DNA of 64,000 nt from Novosphingobium olei. GTDB taxonomy: Bacteria; Pseudomonadota; Alphaproteobacteria; Sphingomonadales; Sphingomonadaceae. Below the pieces are notes generated by a model. It worked only from the letters and a program-made list of their open reading frames with translations. It ran no database searches and was not told the DNA's origin. Location: the NCBI RefSeq assembly GCF_012927405.1, contig NZ_JABBGM010000011.1, positions 1 through 64,000 of the forward strand. Reading direction: 5' to 3'. Below are positions 25,583 through 34,646 of this stretch, in pieces (the first letter of the stretch is position 1; every line of letters starts with the position of its first letter). Position numbers and translations under genes: made by a program.

Positions 25583-26562
25583 CTTTCGCGCTTCTTCAGC
25601 ACGGCGGTCGGGTTGATGCGGCCGCGCGCCGCTATGGCGGTTCACGCAGGGATTGGCTCGACCTTTCCACCGGGATCAATCCCCGGCCGTGGCCTGTTGC
25701 CAAAGCGGGGCATGTCGAATGGGCGAATCTACCCTCCCCCGAAACGCTGGTGGAGCTGGAGGCTGCGGCGGCCGCACACTTCGGATGTGCTCCGGAATTG
25801 TGCTGCGCCATGCCGGGAAGCGAAGCGGGCATGCGTCTGCTCGCGCGGTTGATCGGGCTTCCCGGCCGGGCCGTTCCGCCAACCTATCGCACCCATGTCG
25901 ATGCCTTCGCCGAAAGTGCTCCCATTCTGTTCGGCGAAGATCCCGGTGCTGCGGCCACTGTGATGATCGCCAACCCGGCCAACCCGGATGGAACCTTGCG
26001 CGACGGCTCGGCTCTTCTGGCGTGGCACGACCGGATCGCGGCACGGGATGGCTGGCTCGTCGTCGATGAAGCCTTTGCCGATGCAACCCCTGCGCAAAGC
26101 GTCGCGGGCAACGTCGCTGCACGAGCCAACCTCGTCGTGCTGCGCTCTTTCGGGAAGTTCTTCGGGCTCGCCGGCCTGCGCCTCGGTTTCGCTATCGCGC
26201 CGCCGCTGCTGATCGCATCGCTGCGCAGAGCCATGGGGGATTGGCCGCTTCACGCCGCAGCGCTCAGGATCGCGTCGGCGGCATACCGGGACCAGAGCTG
26301 GATCGCGCAGGCACGCATCTATCTGGCGGCGCGGGCGGTTGCGCTCGATGCCATGCTGGACCGCCACGGGTTGATCGGAATGGGTGCCAGCCCGCTGTTC
26401 CGCTTAGTCGTCACGCCGGATGCGGCTGCGCTGTTTGAACGGCTTGCCCGCGCCCGCATCCTCGTCCGTCCCTTCGCCGACAAGCCGAACCACTTGCGCT
26501 TCGGCGTCCCCGCCGATGGCCTCGCGCTCGCGCGGCTCGACCGGGCACTGCGCGATGGCTGA
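25579..26562 (+). CDS. cobD: L-threonine-phosphate decarboxylase
   Basis: This 327-residue PLP-dependent protein of the class I/II aminotransferase fold makes (R)-1-aminopropan-2-yl phosphate, the linker of the nucleotide loop. The LDLSTGINP start, NPANPDGT, VVDEAFAD and the PLP lysine region LRSFGKFFGLAGLRLG are present. It is called CobC in the Pseudomonas nomenclature and CobD in Salmonella; I use the latter. It sits between cobS and cbiB, whose product uses this linker. Its stop lies eight bases inside cbiB. Confidence 0.92.
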   Translation: MTFALLQHGGRVDAAARRYGGSRRDWLDLSTGINPRPWPVAKAGHVEWANLPSPETLVELEAAAAAHFGCAPELCCAMPGSEAGMRLLARLIGLPGRAVPPTYRTHVDAFAESAPILFGEDPGAAATVMIANPANPDGTLRDGSALLAWHDRIAARDGWLVVDEAFADATPAQSVAGNVAARANLVVLRSFGKFFGLAGLRLGFAIAPPLLIASLRRAMGDWPLHAAALRIASAAYRDQSWIAQARIYLAARAVALDAMLDRHGLIGMGASPLFRLVVTPDAAALFERLARARILVRPFADKPNHLRFGVPADGLALARLDRALRDG

Positions 26563-27469
26563 CCCGCTCGCCATCGCACTCGCCTTCGCCCTCGAAGCAG
26601 TGCTGGGCTGGCCACGATGGCTCTACCACCTCGTCGGGCATCCGGTGGGTCTCGCCGCGCGGCTCATCGCGGCCTGCGACATACGCTTCAACCGCGTCGG
26701 GCTGCCGCGCCGCACGCTTGGCATCGTGGCGCAGATCTTCCTGATCGGCGCGGCGGCTGGGCTTGGGCTGCTCCTTCAGGCGCTGCTGGATTCTCCTCTG
26801 CTGCTCGCTCTCGCCGCCTGGCCCACGCTCGCCGCCCGCAGCCTCGACGATCACCTCCGCCCGATCCTCGCCGCCCTGCGCGCCGGCGATCTCCCCGCCG
26901 CCTGTGCTGCGCTCGGCAGGATCGTCGGTCGCGATACGCATGAACTTGGCGAAGATGGCATTGCCCGCGCCGCCATCGAAAGCCTCGCAGAAAGCCTTTG
27001 TGATGGCGTCATCGCCCCCCTGTTCTGGCTCGCCGTTGGCGGGCTGCCGCTAGCGTTTGCGTACAAGGCTGCGAACACGGCCGACAGCATGGTTGGCCAC
27101 ATCGAGGAACCCTATCGCGCCTATGGCTGGGCCGCCGCGCGTTTCGACGATCTGGCCAACCTGATCCCTGCCCGCCTTTCCGCGCTGCTGATCGTCGTGG
27201 TGGCTGGCAAGGGCGCGAGAGTATTGTGCCGCGACCATGGGCAACACGCATCGCCCAATGCGGGATGGCCCGAAGCTGCCATGGCGGGAGCTCTTGGCGT
27301 TCGGCTTGCAGGACCGGCTCGCTATGACGGAGTGGTGTACGACAAGCCGTGGATCGGCGATGGCGTCGCGCCCGGCATGGCCGATCTTGCCCGTGCCATC
27401 TCGATTTACCGGCGCGCGTGGATCGCGCTTGCAATCATGACAGGGATAGGAGCGCTATGGTTTCGGTGA
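26555..27469 (+). CDS. cbiB: Adenosylcobinamide-phosphate synthase
   Basis: This 304-residue integral membrane protein attaches the aminopropanol linker to adenosylcobyric acid. The LGWPRWLYHLVGHPVG start and the ESLAESLCDGVIAPLFW and KAANTADSMVGH segments are conserved in CbiB/CobD proteins. Four to five membrane helices are visible. The ATG was chosen because it overlaps cobD by eight bases and gives the family N-terminus; a longer frame lies upstream. It overlaps cobQ by 13 bases at its end. Confidence 0.94.
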   Translation: MADPLAIALAFALEAVLGWPRWLYHLVGHPVGLAARLIAACDIRFNRVGLPRRTLGIVAQIFLIGAAAGLGLLLQALLDSPLLLALAAWPTLAARSLDDHLRPILAALRAGDLPAACAALGRIVGRDTHELGEDGIARAAIESLAESLCDGVIAPLFWLAVGGLPLAFAYKAANTADSMVGHIEEPYRAYGWAAARFDDLANLIPARLSALLIVVVAGKGARVLCRDHGQHASPNAGWPEAAMAGALGVRLAGPARYDGVVYDKPWIGDGVAPGMADLARAISIYRRAWIALAIMTGIGALWFR

Positions 27470-28914
27470 TGCTGCAGGGAACCGGCTCAGACGTCGGCAA
27501 GTCCGTGCTGGTCGCAGGCTTGTGCCGTGCGCTTGCCAACCGCGGGCTTCGCGTCCTGCCATTCAAGCCGCAGAACATGTCCAACAACGCCGCTGTGACA
27601 ATCGACGGCGGGGAAATCGGGCGCGCGCAGGCGTTGCAGGCGATGGCGTGCCGAGCGCAGGCCCATACCGACATGAATCCGGTTCTGCTGAAACCACAGG
27701 CGGACCGGACCGCGCAACTGGTGGTCCAAGGCAAGGTTCGCGGCACGCTTGGCAGCGCGAACTTCCTCGAAGGTCGGCGCCCGCTTCTGCCCGAGGTGCT
27801 GGAAAGCCATGCGCGCCTTTGCGCCCGTGCGGACATCGTGGTGGTCGAAGGAGCAGGAAGTCCGGCAGAGATCAACCTGCGCGCGGGCGACATTGCCAAC
27901 ATGGGCTTCGCGCGCGCGGCAAACGTTCCGGTAGTCCTGGTCGGCGACATCGACCGGGGTGGCGTCATCGCCGCGATCGCCGGCACACGGGCGGTGATCA
28001 ATCCCGAGGATGCGGCGATGATCCGCGGCTTCATCATCAACAAGTTCCGCGGCGATCCGGCGCTGTTCGCCGATGGATATCAGGCCATTGAACGTCTGAC
28101 CGACTGGCCAGGGCTGGGCGTCGTCCCGTGGCTACCGGCTGTTGCCCGGTTGCCGAGCGAAGACGCGGTGATCCTGGAAAGGGGACTTTCTGTAGCGAGC
28201 GGACGCTGTCTTGTTGCCTGTCCTATCCTTCCCCGGATCTCGAACTTCGATGATCTCGACCCCCTTAGACAGGAGCCTGATGTCGATGTCGCTATGGTGC
28301 CCCCGGGGATGCCAATCCCAAGGGAGGTGGACCTTATCGTCCTGCCCGGCTCAAAAGCGACTCTTGCCGATCTGGCCTTCCTGCGCGCCCAGGGCTGGGA
28401 CATCGACGTAATCGCCCACCATCGTGCCGGAGGCGTCATCCTCGGGATCTGCGGGGGATACCAGATGCTCGGCCGCCGCATTGCCGACCCCACCGGTATC
28501 GAAGGTGAGAACGGGGCTGCCGAGGGCCTGGCTCTGCTCGACGTCGAAACGACGCTGACGTCCCGCAAAGCACTGATGCCGGTATCGGGGGCCGCAATGG
28601 GAGGCACATTCGACGGATACGAAATGCACATGGGCGTGACCGCGGGACCAGACTGCGACCGCCCGTTCGCCGTGCTGGATGACGGACGGCGGGATGGCGC
28701 CATGGCGGCCGACAGGCGCGTGTTCGGCACATATTGCCACGGCCTGCTTTCGGCGCCCGGCTTTCGCGGCCAGCTTCTGACGCTGCTCAAGGCCGGCAGT
28801 GACGGGGTCGATCACACCCATCGCATCGACACCGCGCTAGACGAGCTGGCCGACGCGCTGGAACGACACCTCGATATTCCTGCCTTGCTGAACATCGCAG
28901 GATATCGGCGATGA
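27457..28914 (+). CDS. cobQ: Cobyric acid synthase
   Basis: This 485-residue glutamine-dependent amidotransferase amidates four side chains of adenosylcobyrinic acid a,c-diamide. An N-terminal P-loop-like GTGSDVGKS is followed by the conserved FKPQNMSNNA, and the C-terminal GATase domain has its cysteine in GICGGYQMLG and a His in FGTYCHGL. The ATG at 27457 follows AGGAG inside the end of cbiB. It sits between cbiB and cobU, and product and substrate flow matches gene order. Confidence 0.95.
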   Translation: MVSVMLQGTGSDVGKSVLVAGLCRALANRGLRVLPFKPQNMSNNAAVTIDGGEIGRAQALQAMACRAQAHTDMNPVLLKPQADRTAQLVVQGKVRGTLGSANFLEGRRPLLPEVLESHARLCARADIVVVEGAGSPAEINLRAGDIANMGFARAANVPVVLVGDIDRGGVIAAIAGTRAVINPEDAAMIRGFIINKFRGDPALFADGYQAIERLTDWPGLGVVPWLPAVARLPSEDAVILERGLSVASGRCLVACPILPRISNFDDLDPLRQEPDVDVAMVPPGMPIPREVDLIVLPGSKATLADLAFLRAQGWDIDVIAHHRAGGVILGICGGYQMLGRRIADPTGIEGENGAAEGLALLDVETTLTSRKALMPVSGAAMGGTFDGYEMHMGVTAGPDCDRPFAVLDDGRRDGAMAADRRVFGTYCHGLLSAPGFRGQLLTLLKAGSDGVDHTHRIDTALDELADALERHLDIPALLNIAGYRR

Positions 28915-29420
28915 GCGAAGCAGTGCTTGTGGTTGGGGGCGTGCGGTCGGGCAAGAGCGCGCATGCGCAGACTTTGGCAGAGAAGCATCACGGGCCGCTT
29001 GCCTATGTCGCGACGGCGGAGGCCTTCGACGAAGAGATGGCGAACCGGATCGCCAGACATCAGGCAGATCGTGGTCCGCGATGGTGCACTTTCGAAGCTC
29101 CGCTCGAAATGCCTGCGACGCTTGAGAGCATCGGACCGGATTACGGTGCGATCCTTGTCGATTGCCTGACGCTATGGCTGTCGAACATCATGCTGGCCGA
29201 ACGCAACGTTGCCATTGCCGGCGACGAACTTGTCCAGGCGATCACCCGGTGCCCGAGACCGGTGGTACTTGTCGCCAACGAAGTCGGCATGGGCATCGTA
29301 CCCACCAACCCGCTCGCCCGAGCGTTTCGCGACGAGGCAGGCATGCTGAACCAGAAAATTGCCCGGCATTGCTGCTCGGTGGTGTTGACCGTCGCGGGCA
29401 TTCCACTCCAGATCAAGTGA
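28911..29420 (+). CDS. cobU: Adenosylcobinamide kinase / guanylyltransferase
   Basis: This 169-residue bifunctional enzyme phosphorylates adenosylcobinamide and then transfers GMP from GTP to it. The P-loop VVGGVRSGKS is at the N-terminus, with VATAEAFDEEM, RIARHQADRG and VANEVGMGIVP as further CobU signatures. It overlaps cobQ by four bases and is the last gene of the nine-gene rightward B12 operon; a 75-base gap separates it from the next gene. Confidence 0.95.
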   Translation: MSEAVLVVGGVRSGKSAHAQTLAEKHHGPLAYVATAEAFDEEMANRIARHQADRGPRWCTFEAPLEMPATLESIGPDYGAILVDCLTLWLSNIMLAERNVAIAGDELVQAITRCPRPVVLVANEVGMGIVPTNPLARAFRDEAGMLNQKIARHCCSVVLTVAGIPLQIK

Positions 29421-29495
29421 GCGCCAGTCCAGCGGGACACAACTCGATTATGCGTCGGCGACTTGTGCGATGGGTGACATAGACCGGAGTGCACG

Positions 29496-29834
29496 ATGAC
29501 CGAAATCACCATTTCCAAGGAAGACGACGGCCGTCACGGCCGGTACGTGGCGAAAGTGGCCGGCATTTCGGCCGAAGCCGAACTGACATTCACCCATCGC
29601 GGGCCCGGGCTCATTAGCGCCGACCACACCGGCGCGCCGGATGAGCTGCGCGGTACGGGAGCGGCCGCCGCGCTAGTCGAATTCCTGATCGACGACGCCC
29701 GCAGCAGCGGGTTTCGCATCATCCCGCTGTGCCCGTATGTACGGGCGCGGTACCTGAATCATCTCGAATGGCAGGAGGTAATGACCGTCGGCCCAGGCGA
29801 AGTCCCCTCCATTCAGAAAGGGCATGCATCGTGA
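29496..29834 (+). CDS. GNAT-like acetyltransferase, YjdJ type
   Basis: This 112-residue protein resembles the short GNAT-like N-acetyltransferases of the YjdJ/GCN5-related group. The central region ADHTGAPDELRGTGAAAALVEFLID carries the R-G-x-G-x-A acetyl-CoA loop, and IIPLCPYVRARY is the conserved C-terminal strand. The substrate is not known. Its stop overlaps a GTG start of the FMN reductase by four bases. Confidence 0.82.
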   Translation: MTEITISKEDDGRHGRYVAKVAGISAEAELTFTHRGPGLISADHTGAPDELRGTGAAAALVEFLIDDARSSGFRIIPLCPYVRARYLNHLEWQEVMTVGPGEVPSIQKGHAS

Positions 29835-30403
29835 TCCACCTGATCGGCATTTCCGGAAGCCTGCGAAGTGCGTCTTTCAACACCGCCCTGCTGAGAACAG
29901 CGGCCGAGCTGATGCCGGCTGGCGCTACTCTTGACGTGCACACGCTGCATGGCGTTCCGCTGTATGATGCAGATTTCGAAGAGGCTGATGGCATCCCGGG
30001 ACCGGTGGCGGCGCTGAAGGAGGCGATCGCAACCGCGGACGGGGTGATCCTGGGGACGCCCGAATACAACAATGGCATTCCCGGCGTGTTCAAGAACGCC
30101 ATCGACTGGGCATCGCGTCCACCGGAGGATTCGGCGCGCGTATTCAAGGATCGCCCCTTCGCGATCATCGGCGCTTCTCCGGGAGGATTCGGGACGATTC
30201 TGTCGCAGAACCACTGGCTCCCGGTGCTGCGCACGCTGGGCGTCGATCTGTGGCGGGGAGGGCGGCTACTCGTCTCGCATGCCGGGAAGGTGATCGGTGA
30301 AGATGGCAAAGTCATCGATCAGGACACCCGAGACAAGATCGAGCGATTTATCGCCGGCTTTGTCAGCCATGTGGCGGATCGCGGGAGCGCTAAATCGACG
30401 TAA
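29831..30403 (+). CDS. NADPH-dependent FMN reductase family protein
   Basis: This 190-residue flavodoxin-fold protein has the FMN phosphate loop GSLRSASFN near residue 8 and the GTPEYNNGIPGVFKNAIDW motif of the NADPH-dependent FMN/azo-reductase family. It is probably a cytoplasmic quinone or flavin reductase that makes two-electron reductions. The GTG overlapping the upstream TGA is chosen because it gives the usual IHLIGISGS N-terminus. It lies 82 bases upstream of katG, so a link to oxidative defence is plausible but not shown. Confidence 0.9.
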   Translation: MIHLIGISGSLRSASFNTALLRTAAELMPAGATLDVHTLHGVPLYDADFEEADGIPGPVAALKEAIATADGVILGTPEYNNGIPGVFKNAIDWASRPPEDSARVFKDRPFAIIGASPGGFGTILSQNHWLPVLRTLGVDLWRGGRLLVSHAGKVIGEDGKVIDQDTRDKIERFIAGFVSHVADRGSAKST

Positions 30404-30485
30404 TCAATTATTATATCCATCTTTAGTCGTTTCTCAGATCACGGGCGCCCCGTTACCTTCGCTGCAAATAGAGTGGAGAAGCGCG

Positions 30486-32678
30486 ATGAACGAGACGACC
30501 GGACAAATGCGCGGGCAGTGCCCGTTCCATGCCGCAGATGGCGGCGTGCGTGCCTTGCTGGGGCGAACCAACAAGGACTGGTGGCCCGATGCCCTGCAGC
30601 TCGACATCCTGACGCAGAATGGCGCTTCCCCCGATCCGATGGGCACGGAATTCAAATACGCCGACGCGTTCAAGAAGCTGGACTATCAAGCTCTCAAGGC
30701 CGACCTTCGCGCGCTGATGACCGATTCACAAAGCTGGTGGCCGGCAGACTACGGGCACTATGGCCCGTTCTTCATCCGCATGGCTTGGCACTCGGCCGGC
30801 ACTTACCGCACGGCCGACGGTCGCGGCGGCTCGGGAAGCGGGCAGCAGCGCTTTGCGCCACTCAATTCCTGGCCAGACAATGGCAACCTGGACAAGGCGC
30901 GCCGCTTGCTATGGCCGATCAAGCGCAAGTACGGCAAGAACATCAGCTGGGCCGACCTGTTCATCCTGGCCGGAAACGTGGCGATTGAATCGATGGGCGG
31001 CCCGGTCTTCGGGTTCGGCGGTGGGCGCCCCGACAGCTTCGAGCCGGAGCGCGACATCTACTGGGGTACCGAAGAAGCCTGGGTCGACACCGGTGCCCAG
31101 ACCCGTATCCAGCCCGACAAGGGTTGGGAGCTAGAATCCCCCCTCGCCGCGATCCAGATGGGCCTGATCTATGTGAACCCGGAAGGACCCGGCGGCATCC
31201 CCAATCCGTTCCAATCGGCCCGCGACATGCGCGTCACGTTCGAGCGGATGGGCATGAACGACGAGGAAACCGTTGCCCTGACCGCTGGTGGTCATGCGTT
31301 TGGCAAGGCACACGGCGCGGTGCCGGCCGACCAGCTGAGCGGCGCGCCAGAATCCGAAGCTATGGAGCTGATGGGCTTTGGCTGGGCGACGGATGCCGAC
31401 CAGATCGAAAAGGGACACATCACGACCTCCGGCATCGAGGGTGCGTGGACGCCGAACCCGACGCAATGGGGCGGCGACTACTTCCGCCTGCTGTTCAAGT
31501 ACGAGTTCGAACTGGTTCGCAGCCCTGCCGGCGCGCATCAGTGGCAGCCGATCAACCCGGACCCGGAGGACATGGCCCCCGACGCCCGTGATCCATCCCG
31601 ACGCGTGCCGACGATGATGACCACCGCGGACATGGCGCTGAAGATGGACCCGGAATATCGCAAGATCTCCGAGCGCTTTCGTGACGACCAGGCGGCACTC
31701 GATGATGCTTTCGCGCGCGCCTGGTTCAAGCTGTGCCATCGCGACATGGGGCCCAAGGCCCGATACCTCGGCCCTGAGGTTCCGGCTGAAGACCTGATCT
31801 GGCAGGATCCCGTGCCAGCAGGGACAACACCCTCTGAAGACGATGTCGCAGCGTTCAAGAGCGCAATCCTTGCAAGCGGCTTCCCGATCTCGGCCCTGGT
31901 CAAGGCGTCCTGGGCCTCGGCATCGACCTACCGCCGATCGGACCACCGCGGCGGTGCCAATGGTGCACGCATTCGCTTGGCGCCGCAGAAGGATTGGGCG
32001 GTTAACGATCCGCAGGAACTCGCAGGCGTCCTCTCCCGGATCGAAGAATTGCGCGGCAGCCTTTCGATGGCTGATGCGATTGTGCTCGCTGGGTCGGCAG
32101 CAGTCGAGAAGGCGGCACGCGACGCCGGGTTCGACGTTACGGTGCCGTTCACAGGCGGTCGCGGCGATGCGAGCGAGGCGCAGACCGATGCGGACAGCTT
32201 CGCCGTACTCGAACCGCGCGCCGATGCCTTCCGCAACTACCTCGCGACCAAGCAGACAGTAAAGACCGAGGAAATCATGCTCGATCGCGCGCATCTGCTG
32301 GGACTGTCGATCCCACAGATGGCCGTGCTCGTGGGTGGATTGCGGGTGCTCGGCGCCAATGCCGGCAACAGCCGCAAAGGCGTGCTGACCGACCGGCCCG
32401 GGCTGCTGACCAACGACTTCTTCGTCAACCTGCTCGACATGGGGACCAAGTGGAAGACGGTGGACGAAAGCGGGGACGAGGAATTCGTCGGCACAGATCG
32501 CGCAACGGGCGAGGAGCGCTGGCGGGCGACGCGGACCGACCTCGTCTTCGGATCGAATTCGCAGCTTCGCGCCGTGTCCGAAGTCTACGCGGAGATCGGG
32601 AACGAGCAGAAGTTCGTGGACGACTTCATCGCCGCCTGGGTGAAGGTGATGAATGCCGACAGGTTCGACATCGCCTGA
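30486..32678 (+). CDS. katG: Catalase-peroxidase
   Basis: This 730-residue haem enzyme breaks down hydrogen peroxide and has broad peroxidase activity. The distal pocket W101-H102 (RMAWHSAGTYR), the tyrosine and methionine of the Met-Tyr-Trp adduct (Y229 and M255) and the proximal H270 (TAGGHAFGKAHG) are all present. The duplicated, inactive C-terminal half follows. It is cytoplasmic, with no signal. The upstream gap (30404-30485) has an AT-rich patch that may be its promoter, but I could not identify an OxyR site with confidence. A strong terminator follows. Confidence 0.97.
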   Translation: MNETTGQMRGQCPFHAADGGVRALLGRTNKDWWPDALQLDILTQNGASPDPMGTEFKYADAFKKLDYQALKADLRALMTDSQSWWPADYGHYGPFFIRMAWHSAGTYRTADGRGGSGSGQQRFAPLNSWPDNGNLDKARRLLWPIKRKYGKNISWADLFILAGNVAIESMGGPVFGFGGGRPDSFEPERDIYWGTEEAWVDTGAQTRIQPDKGWELESPLAAIQMGLIYVNPEGPGGIPNPFQSARDMRVTFERMGMNDEETVALTAGGHAFGKAHGAVPADQLSGAPESEAMELMGFGWATDADQIEKGHITTSGIEGAWTPNPTQWGGDYFRLLFKYEFELVRSPAGAHQWQPINPDPEDMAPDARDPSRRVPTMMTTADMALKMDPEYRKISERFRDDQAALDDAFARAWFKLCHRDMGPKARYLGPEVPAEDLIWQDPVPAGTTPSEDDVAAFKSAILASGFPISALVKASWASASTYRRSDHRGGANGARIRLAPQKDWAVNDPQELAGVLSRIEELRGSLSMADAIVLAGSAAVEKAARDAGFDVTVPFTGGRGDASEAQTDADSFAVLEPRADAFRNYLATKQTVKTEEIMLDRAHLLGLSIPQMAVLVGGLRVLGANAGNSRKGVLTDRPGLLTNDFFVNLLDMGTKWKTVDESGDEEFVGTDRATGEERWRATRTDLVFGSNSQLRAVSEVYAEIGNEQKFVDDFIAAWVKVMNADRFDIA

Positions 32679-32707
32679 CCGTCTTCAAGAACTCCATGTA
32701 AAGGTGA

Positions 32708-32736
32708 TGACCCCGGGGATCTCCTCCCCGGGGTCA
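32708..32736 (+). terminator. Strong hairpin terminator after katG
   Basis: A perfect 12-bp inverted repeat (TGACCCCGGGGA / TCCCCGGGGTCA) with a five-base loop starts 30 bases after the katG stop and is followed by TTT. The convergent lipoprotein gene ends about 45 bases further on, so the hairpin probably serves both transcripts. Confidence 0.85.
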
Positions 32737-32781
32737 TTTGCGCTTGAGCCAGGCGACCATTCAAGCTCGGTTGTACCGATT

Positions 32782-33177
32782 TCAATTCGGGAGACGGGAT
32801 AATTTGGGGCATTCAGCGCGGACATCTACCGTGACGCCACGGACCTGTTCCGGCGGGACGTTCATAAAGCGCACCGCGAACGAGCCCACGGGATCCTTGC
32901 GGCGAGAGATCGGCTCTTCAACACAGCGCTGCTGAAATGGCATTTCCGAGCCCGCGTCGAGCGTGATGACCACGCTGCCGCGATGTGCGTACCCAAGACG
33001 CGGGCCATCGGCCTGTCCCGAGACAAGGACGCCATCGCGATCAGATCGCGCCTTGACGTGATGAAGATGCAACGGATCGGCAGCGCCCGCCTCAAGCTTC
33101 ACGGGGACGGCAACCTCGGGCGCGCAAGAGCATAGGGCCAGCGCCGCAAGCGCTGCAAAAGCGTGGAATCTGTTCAT
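32782..33177 (-). CDS. Small lipoprotein of unknown function
   Basis: From the chosen ATG the product has 131 residues. A short signal peptide leads to an LCSC lipobox-like site near residue 18, so it should be lipidated in the envelope. The mature part is small and polar, with a Cys pair (about QRCVEE and AECPKL) that could form a disulfide. No family is recognised. It ends a minus-strand run that begins with the metal efflux pump; its start lies 14 bases past the stop of the outer-membrane factor gene, so it may be cotranscribed with it. Confidence 0.7.
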   Translation of the reverse strand: MNRFHAFAALAALALCSCAPEVAVPVKLEAGAADPLHLHHVKARSDRDGVLVSGQADGPRLGYAHRGSVVITLDAGSEMPFQQRCVEEPISRRKDPVGSFAVRFMNVPPEQVRGVTVDVRAECPKLSRLPN

Positions 33178-33191
33178 GGTCGGCCGGTGCG

Positions 33192-34646
33192 TCACTTTGG
33201 CTCTGCCTGCACATTGCCGCCCAACGCGGTGAACAGGGCGACCGAATCCGACAGCCGCATGGCGATGGCGCTGATCGCCTGGCTTCGCGCGGATTGGGCG
33301 GCTGCGTTCGCCACGTATACATCGAACGTTCCGCCGACACCGATTCTGAGGCGCCGCTGGGCATAGTCGAGGTTGCGGCTCGCGGCGTCGTCCGCGCGCT
33401 TGGCTGCATCCAGCGCATCGCCATCGGTGGCGAGCGCCGTCAACGCGTTCGATACGTCGGCGAACGACTGAAGCGCGGTGGCGCGGTAACTTGCCTTTGC
33501 CGCTTCCAGGGCCGCCTCGGCTGCCTTCTGCTGGTGCTTCAGAGCGCCGCCGTGAAACAGTGGGGCGGTCAACCCACCGAGCAGCGTCCAGAACGGATTG
33601 CCAACCCGGAACATGTCGGAGAAGGTCTGCGCGGTGCCGCCCGCTGTCGCGCTGAGCGAGAGGACGGGTAGCCGCGCGGCGATGGCTACCTTGACGTCGG
33701 CCCCTGCCCCTTCGAGCGTCGCTGCTGCCGCCGCAACATCGGGCCGCTGCGCCAGCAAATCGGATGGCAGGGCCAGCGGCAGACGATCCGGGAGGCGCAG
33801 ATCGGCCAACGCGGGCAATGAGGGCAGGCTTGTACCCGGGTCCTCCCCAAGCAGTACCGACAGCACGGCAAGGTTCGTCCTGCGCACCCGTTCGAGCCCG
33901 GCGAGCGTGGTTTCGGCCGATGCGAGGGCAAGTTCCTGCGCCGCGACGTCGGCCTTACCGACGGCTCCGAGTGCTTCGCGCCGGCGGGTGAGGTCAAGCA
34001 GTTCGCGATTGCTGTTAAGCGCTGTCCTGGCCGCTTTTTCCTGCGCTTCGAGCATGGCGTTCTGGATCACGGCGAGGATTGTGTTCGCGACAATCATGTT
34101 GCGCTGTCCGGCGAGCCGCTCAGCCGCCACGCGTTCTGCAGCCTTCGCAGAGCGGACCCTTGCTGCGTTGCCGCCGAACAGATCAGGGGCATAGCTGACG
34201 CTGACTTGCGCGGTATGGAGCGAGAATATCGTCGGCGCCGGATCGTTCAACGGAGAGGAAAGCGTTCGCGAAAGGCGCTGGCGCACTACGTTGTAACCCA
34301 GATCGGCCTGAGGCAGGGCTCCGCCACGGGCTGCACGGGCAAGCTCGTGCGCCTGCGCCAGATTGGCCTTGGCAACAGCAATTTCGTTGTTGGCAAGGAG
34401 CGCGCGATCGACCAGCGTATCGAGCGCCACACTTCCGAAGGCGTGCCACCAAGACAGCGCTACCCGTTCCCCGGCCACGACTGTCTGCGCAGGTCCACTG
34501 GCAGGTGCAATCGGCTTGCTGAGCACGGCTTCGGACGCGTTCCCCACCAAGGTCGGTGGCATGGGAACATTGGTGCTGTCCCCTTTGGCGGCAAAGGCTG
34601 GGCTGGCGAGGCAAACCAACGCCAATGGCGTGAGGTAGGCGCGCAT
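33192..34646 (-). CDS. RND efflux outer-membrane factor, TolC-like
   Basis: This 484-residue protein has a signal peptide and two repeats of the OEP (TolC) helical-barrel fold, recognisable from the internal-repeat layout and the GGLTAPLFHGG stretch near the end. It forms the outer-membrane channel of the adjacent pump. It lacks an obvious lipobox, unlike the NodT-type protein at 49.4 kb. Its start overlaps the stop of the pump gene by one base (TGATG), as expected for a three-gene RND operon. Confidence 0.9.
   Translation of the reverse strand: MRAYLTPLALVCLASPAFAAKGDSTNVPMPPTLVGNASEAVLSKPIAPASGPAQTVVAGERVALSWWHAFGSVALDTLVDRALLANNEIAVAKANLAQAHELARAARGGALPQADLGYNVVRQRLSRTLSSPLNDPAPTIFSLHTAQVSVSYAPDLFGGNAARVRSAKAAERVAAERLAGQRNMIVANTILAVIQNAMLEAQEKAARTALNSNRELLDLTRRREALGAVGKADVAAQELALASAETTLAGLERVRRTNLAVLSVLLGEDPGTSLPSLPALADLRLPDRLPLALPSDLLAQRPDVAAAAATLEGAGADVKVAIAARLPVLSLSATAGGTAQTFSDMFRVGNPFWTLLGGLTAPLFHGGALKHQQKAAEAALEAAKASYRATALQSFADVSNALTALATDGDALDAAKRADDAASRNLDYAQRRLRIGVGGTFDVYVANAAAQSARSQAISAIAMRLSDSVALFTALGGNVQAEPK

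Noticed and set aside
30404..30485. OxyR site before katG
   Set aside because: The AT-rich patch does not match the spaced ATAG/CTAT pattern well enough to name a site.
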